From assembly GCA_023055425.1 (NCBI GenBank), contig JALGPY010000009.1:16681775-16745774 (forward strand): DNA of 64,000 nt, written 5' to 3'. The notes below the pieces were generated by a model that saw nothing but the letters and a program-made list of their open reading frames with translations, searched no databases and was not told the origin of the DNA. The position numbers were made by a program, and so were the translations under genes. Positions 63,496 through 64,000 of the stretch are shown here, piece by piece; the stretch's first letter is position 1; every line of letters begins with the position of its first letter. The stretch comes from Linanthus parryae. Taxonomy: Eukaryota; Streptophyta; Magnoliopsida; Ericales; Polemoniaceae.

Positions 63496-64000
63496 ATCGG
63501 GCAGAATGACATTTTTACCACACACGAAGAACAGCTATGGGTTACTTCTTGGGGGCATTATGGACTTTTTGGCTCACCATTTGTTGAAGACATCAGCTGG
63601 CCCCGTCCTCTTCTTCATTCTTCACAAACCCAGTTCCTCTTCTCCTCCATAGCCGCGCACCACCTCAAATCGCCCTTCCCTTGTTTCTTCCCCAAAATCA
63701 ACAAACAACCCAAGGTTTTGCTCGCAATTCAGAGGAGAACAAGGATTGCAAGGTGGTTTTGAGGGAGATTGAGGGACAAGAGAGAAATCAGAGGAGGAAG
63801 AAGCTAGGGTTTCGAAGCAAAGTTGAGGAATTGGACAAATTGGAGCTTGATTCAGCCTACGGTCAAGAAGGCAACGCTAACGGGGACTACACAAGGAGTA
63901 CGGAGCATCACCCAATTCAAGTTTCGACAAATTCTCTCGGCAACCTCAAAATCAGCCCGGTTTGTCAAATTCTGAATTTTTTGTGCCCGTAAGACTTGCT
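63496..64000 (+). other. Leader-like region after the D2 internal cluster
   Basis: A pyrimidine-rich stretch (about 63605-63700) is followed by a purine-rich part with a telobox-like ctagggtttcg near 63803. This resembles a plant transcription start and 5' leader. ORFs 63681-63992 and 63385-63762 show no family resemblance. The extra ORF expected for Athila would start beyond the window. Confidence 0.4.

Larger units (their letters stand above)
55308..64000 (+). mobile_element. Element D2: Athila-type gypsy retrotransposon, nearly intact coding, 3' end outside
   Basis: 5' LTR 55308-56825, PBS 56832-56850, gag-pol 56966-62539 with a single stop, the hairpin module at 62549-62612, and a long 3' region with a palindrome cluster to the window end. 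The extra ORF, if present, and the 3' LTR must be beyond 64000. It is inserted into the gag of D1. Confidence 0.9.

Overview
The window looks like plant nuclear DNA, probably from a eudicot with a repeat-rich genome. It is built entirely from transposable elements, and I see no host gene, rRNA or tRNA that I can support. The evidence for a plant is three Athila-type Ty3/gypsy families with tRNA-Asp primer binding sites, a chromodomain gypsy element and others primed by tRNA-iMet, a SIRE/Maximus-like Ty1/copia element, an L1-type LINE with a CCHC ORF1, a Helitron and a hAT MITE. All lineage names rest on motifs read by eye. I could not search any database.

Layout. (1) 1-8106 is element A, a minus-strand Athila derivative. 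It has a 2116 bp 5' LTR at the right and the inner 330 bp of its 3' LTR at the left edge. Its one open 892-codon ORF joins gag and protease directly to the integrase C-terminus. (2) 8107 to about 12980 is the 3' half of a plus-strand copia element (integrase, RT, RNase H and a downstream extra ORF), cut by A inside integrase. (3) About 13000-50950 is a minus-strand LINE split by a very large nested insertion. (4) 50950-51580 is unassigned. (5) 51581-52469 is an LTR, PBS and gag start of a small gypsy element (F). (6) 52470-55307 is the 5' part of a degraded Athila element (D1). (7) 55308-64000 is a better-kept Athila element (D2) inserted into D1; its 3' LTR lies outside the window.

The nest inside the LINE can be read from target-site duplications (TSDs). 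Gag-only element E (13943-48073, TSD taaat) sits in the LINE. Athila element B (14883-39328, TSD gggcc/gggcg) sits in E's 3' LTR. A 3.9 kb solo LTR C (23413-33101, TSD gtttc) sits in B's integrase. A young Reina-like chromovirus R (25682-31470, TSD aggaa) sits in C. Separately, a 3357 bp Helitron (40416-43772) sits in E's 3' LTR, with its empty site kept in E's other LTR. A 567 bp hAT MITE (20318-20884, TSD ataccagc) sits in B's extra ORF.

The most interesting signal is regulatory. Each Athila family carries its own short palindromic repeat: a 16-mer CTGCGTATATACGCAG in A, a 27 bp imperfect palindrome built on TGCGTCGCTAAT in B, and GTCTTCGTACGAAGAC in D. In every LTR copy seen, these cluster about 74-82 bp upstream of a TATA-like box. 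The same motif clusters again downstream of pol. In B that second position is directly ahead of the extra ORF, and in D2 it is ahead of a leader-like stretch. The copia element has the same arrangement with an unrelated palindrome, CTCAAGGCCTTGAG. My inference is a two-promoter design, one for the genomic RNA and one for a separate mRNA of the extra ORF, with family-specific palindromic control sites. A conserved two-hairpin segment directly after the pol stop in A, B and D2 is a second candidate RNA element.
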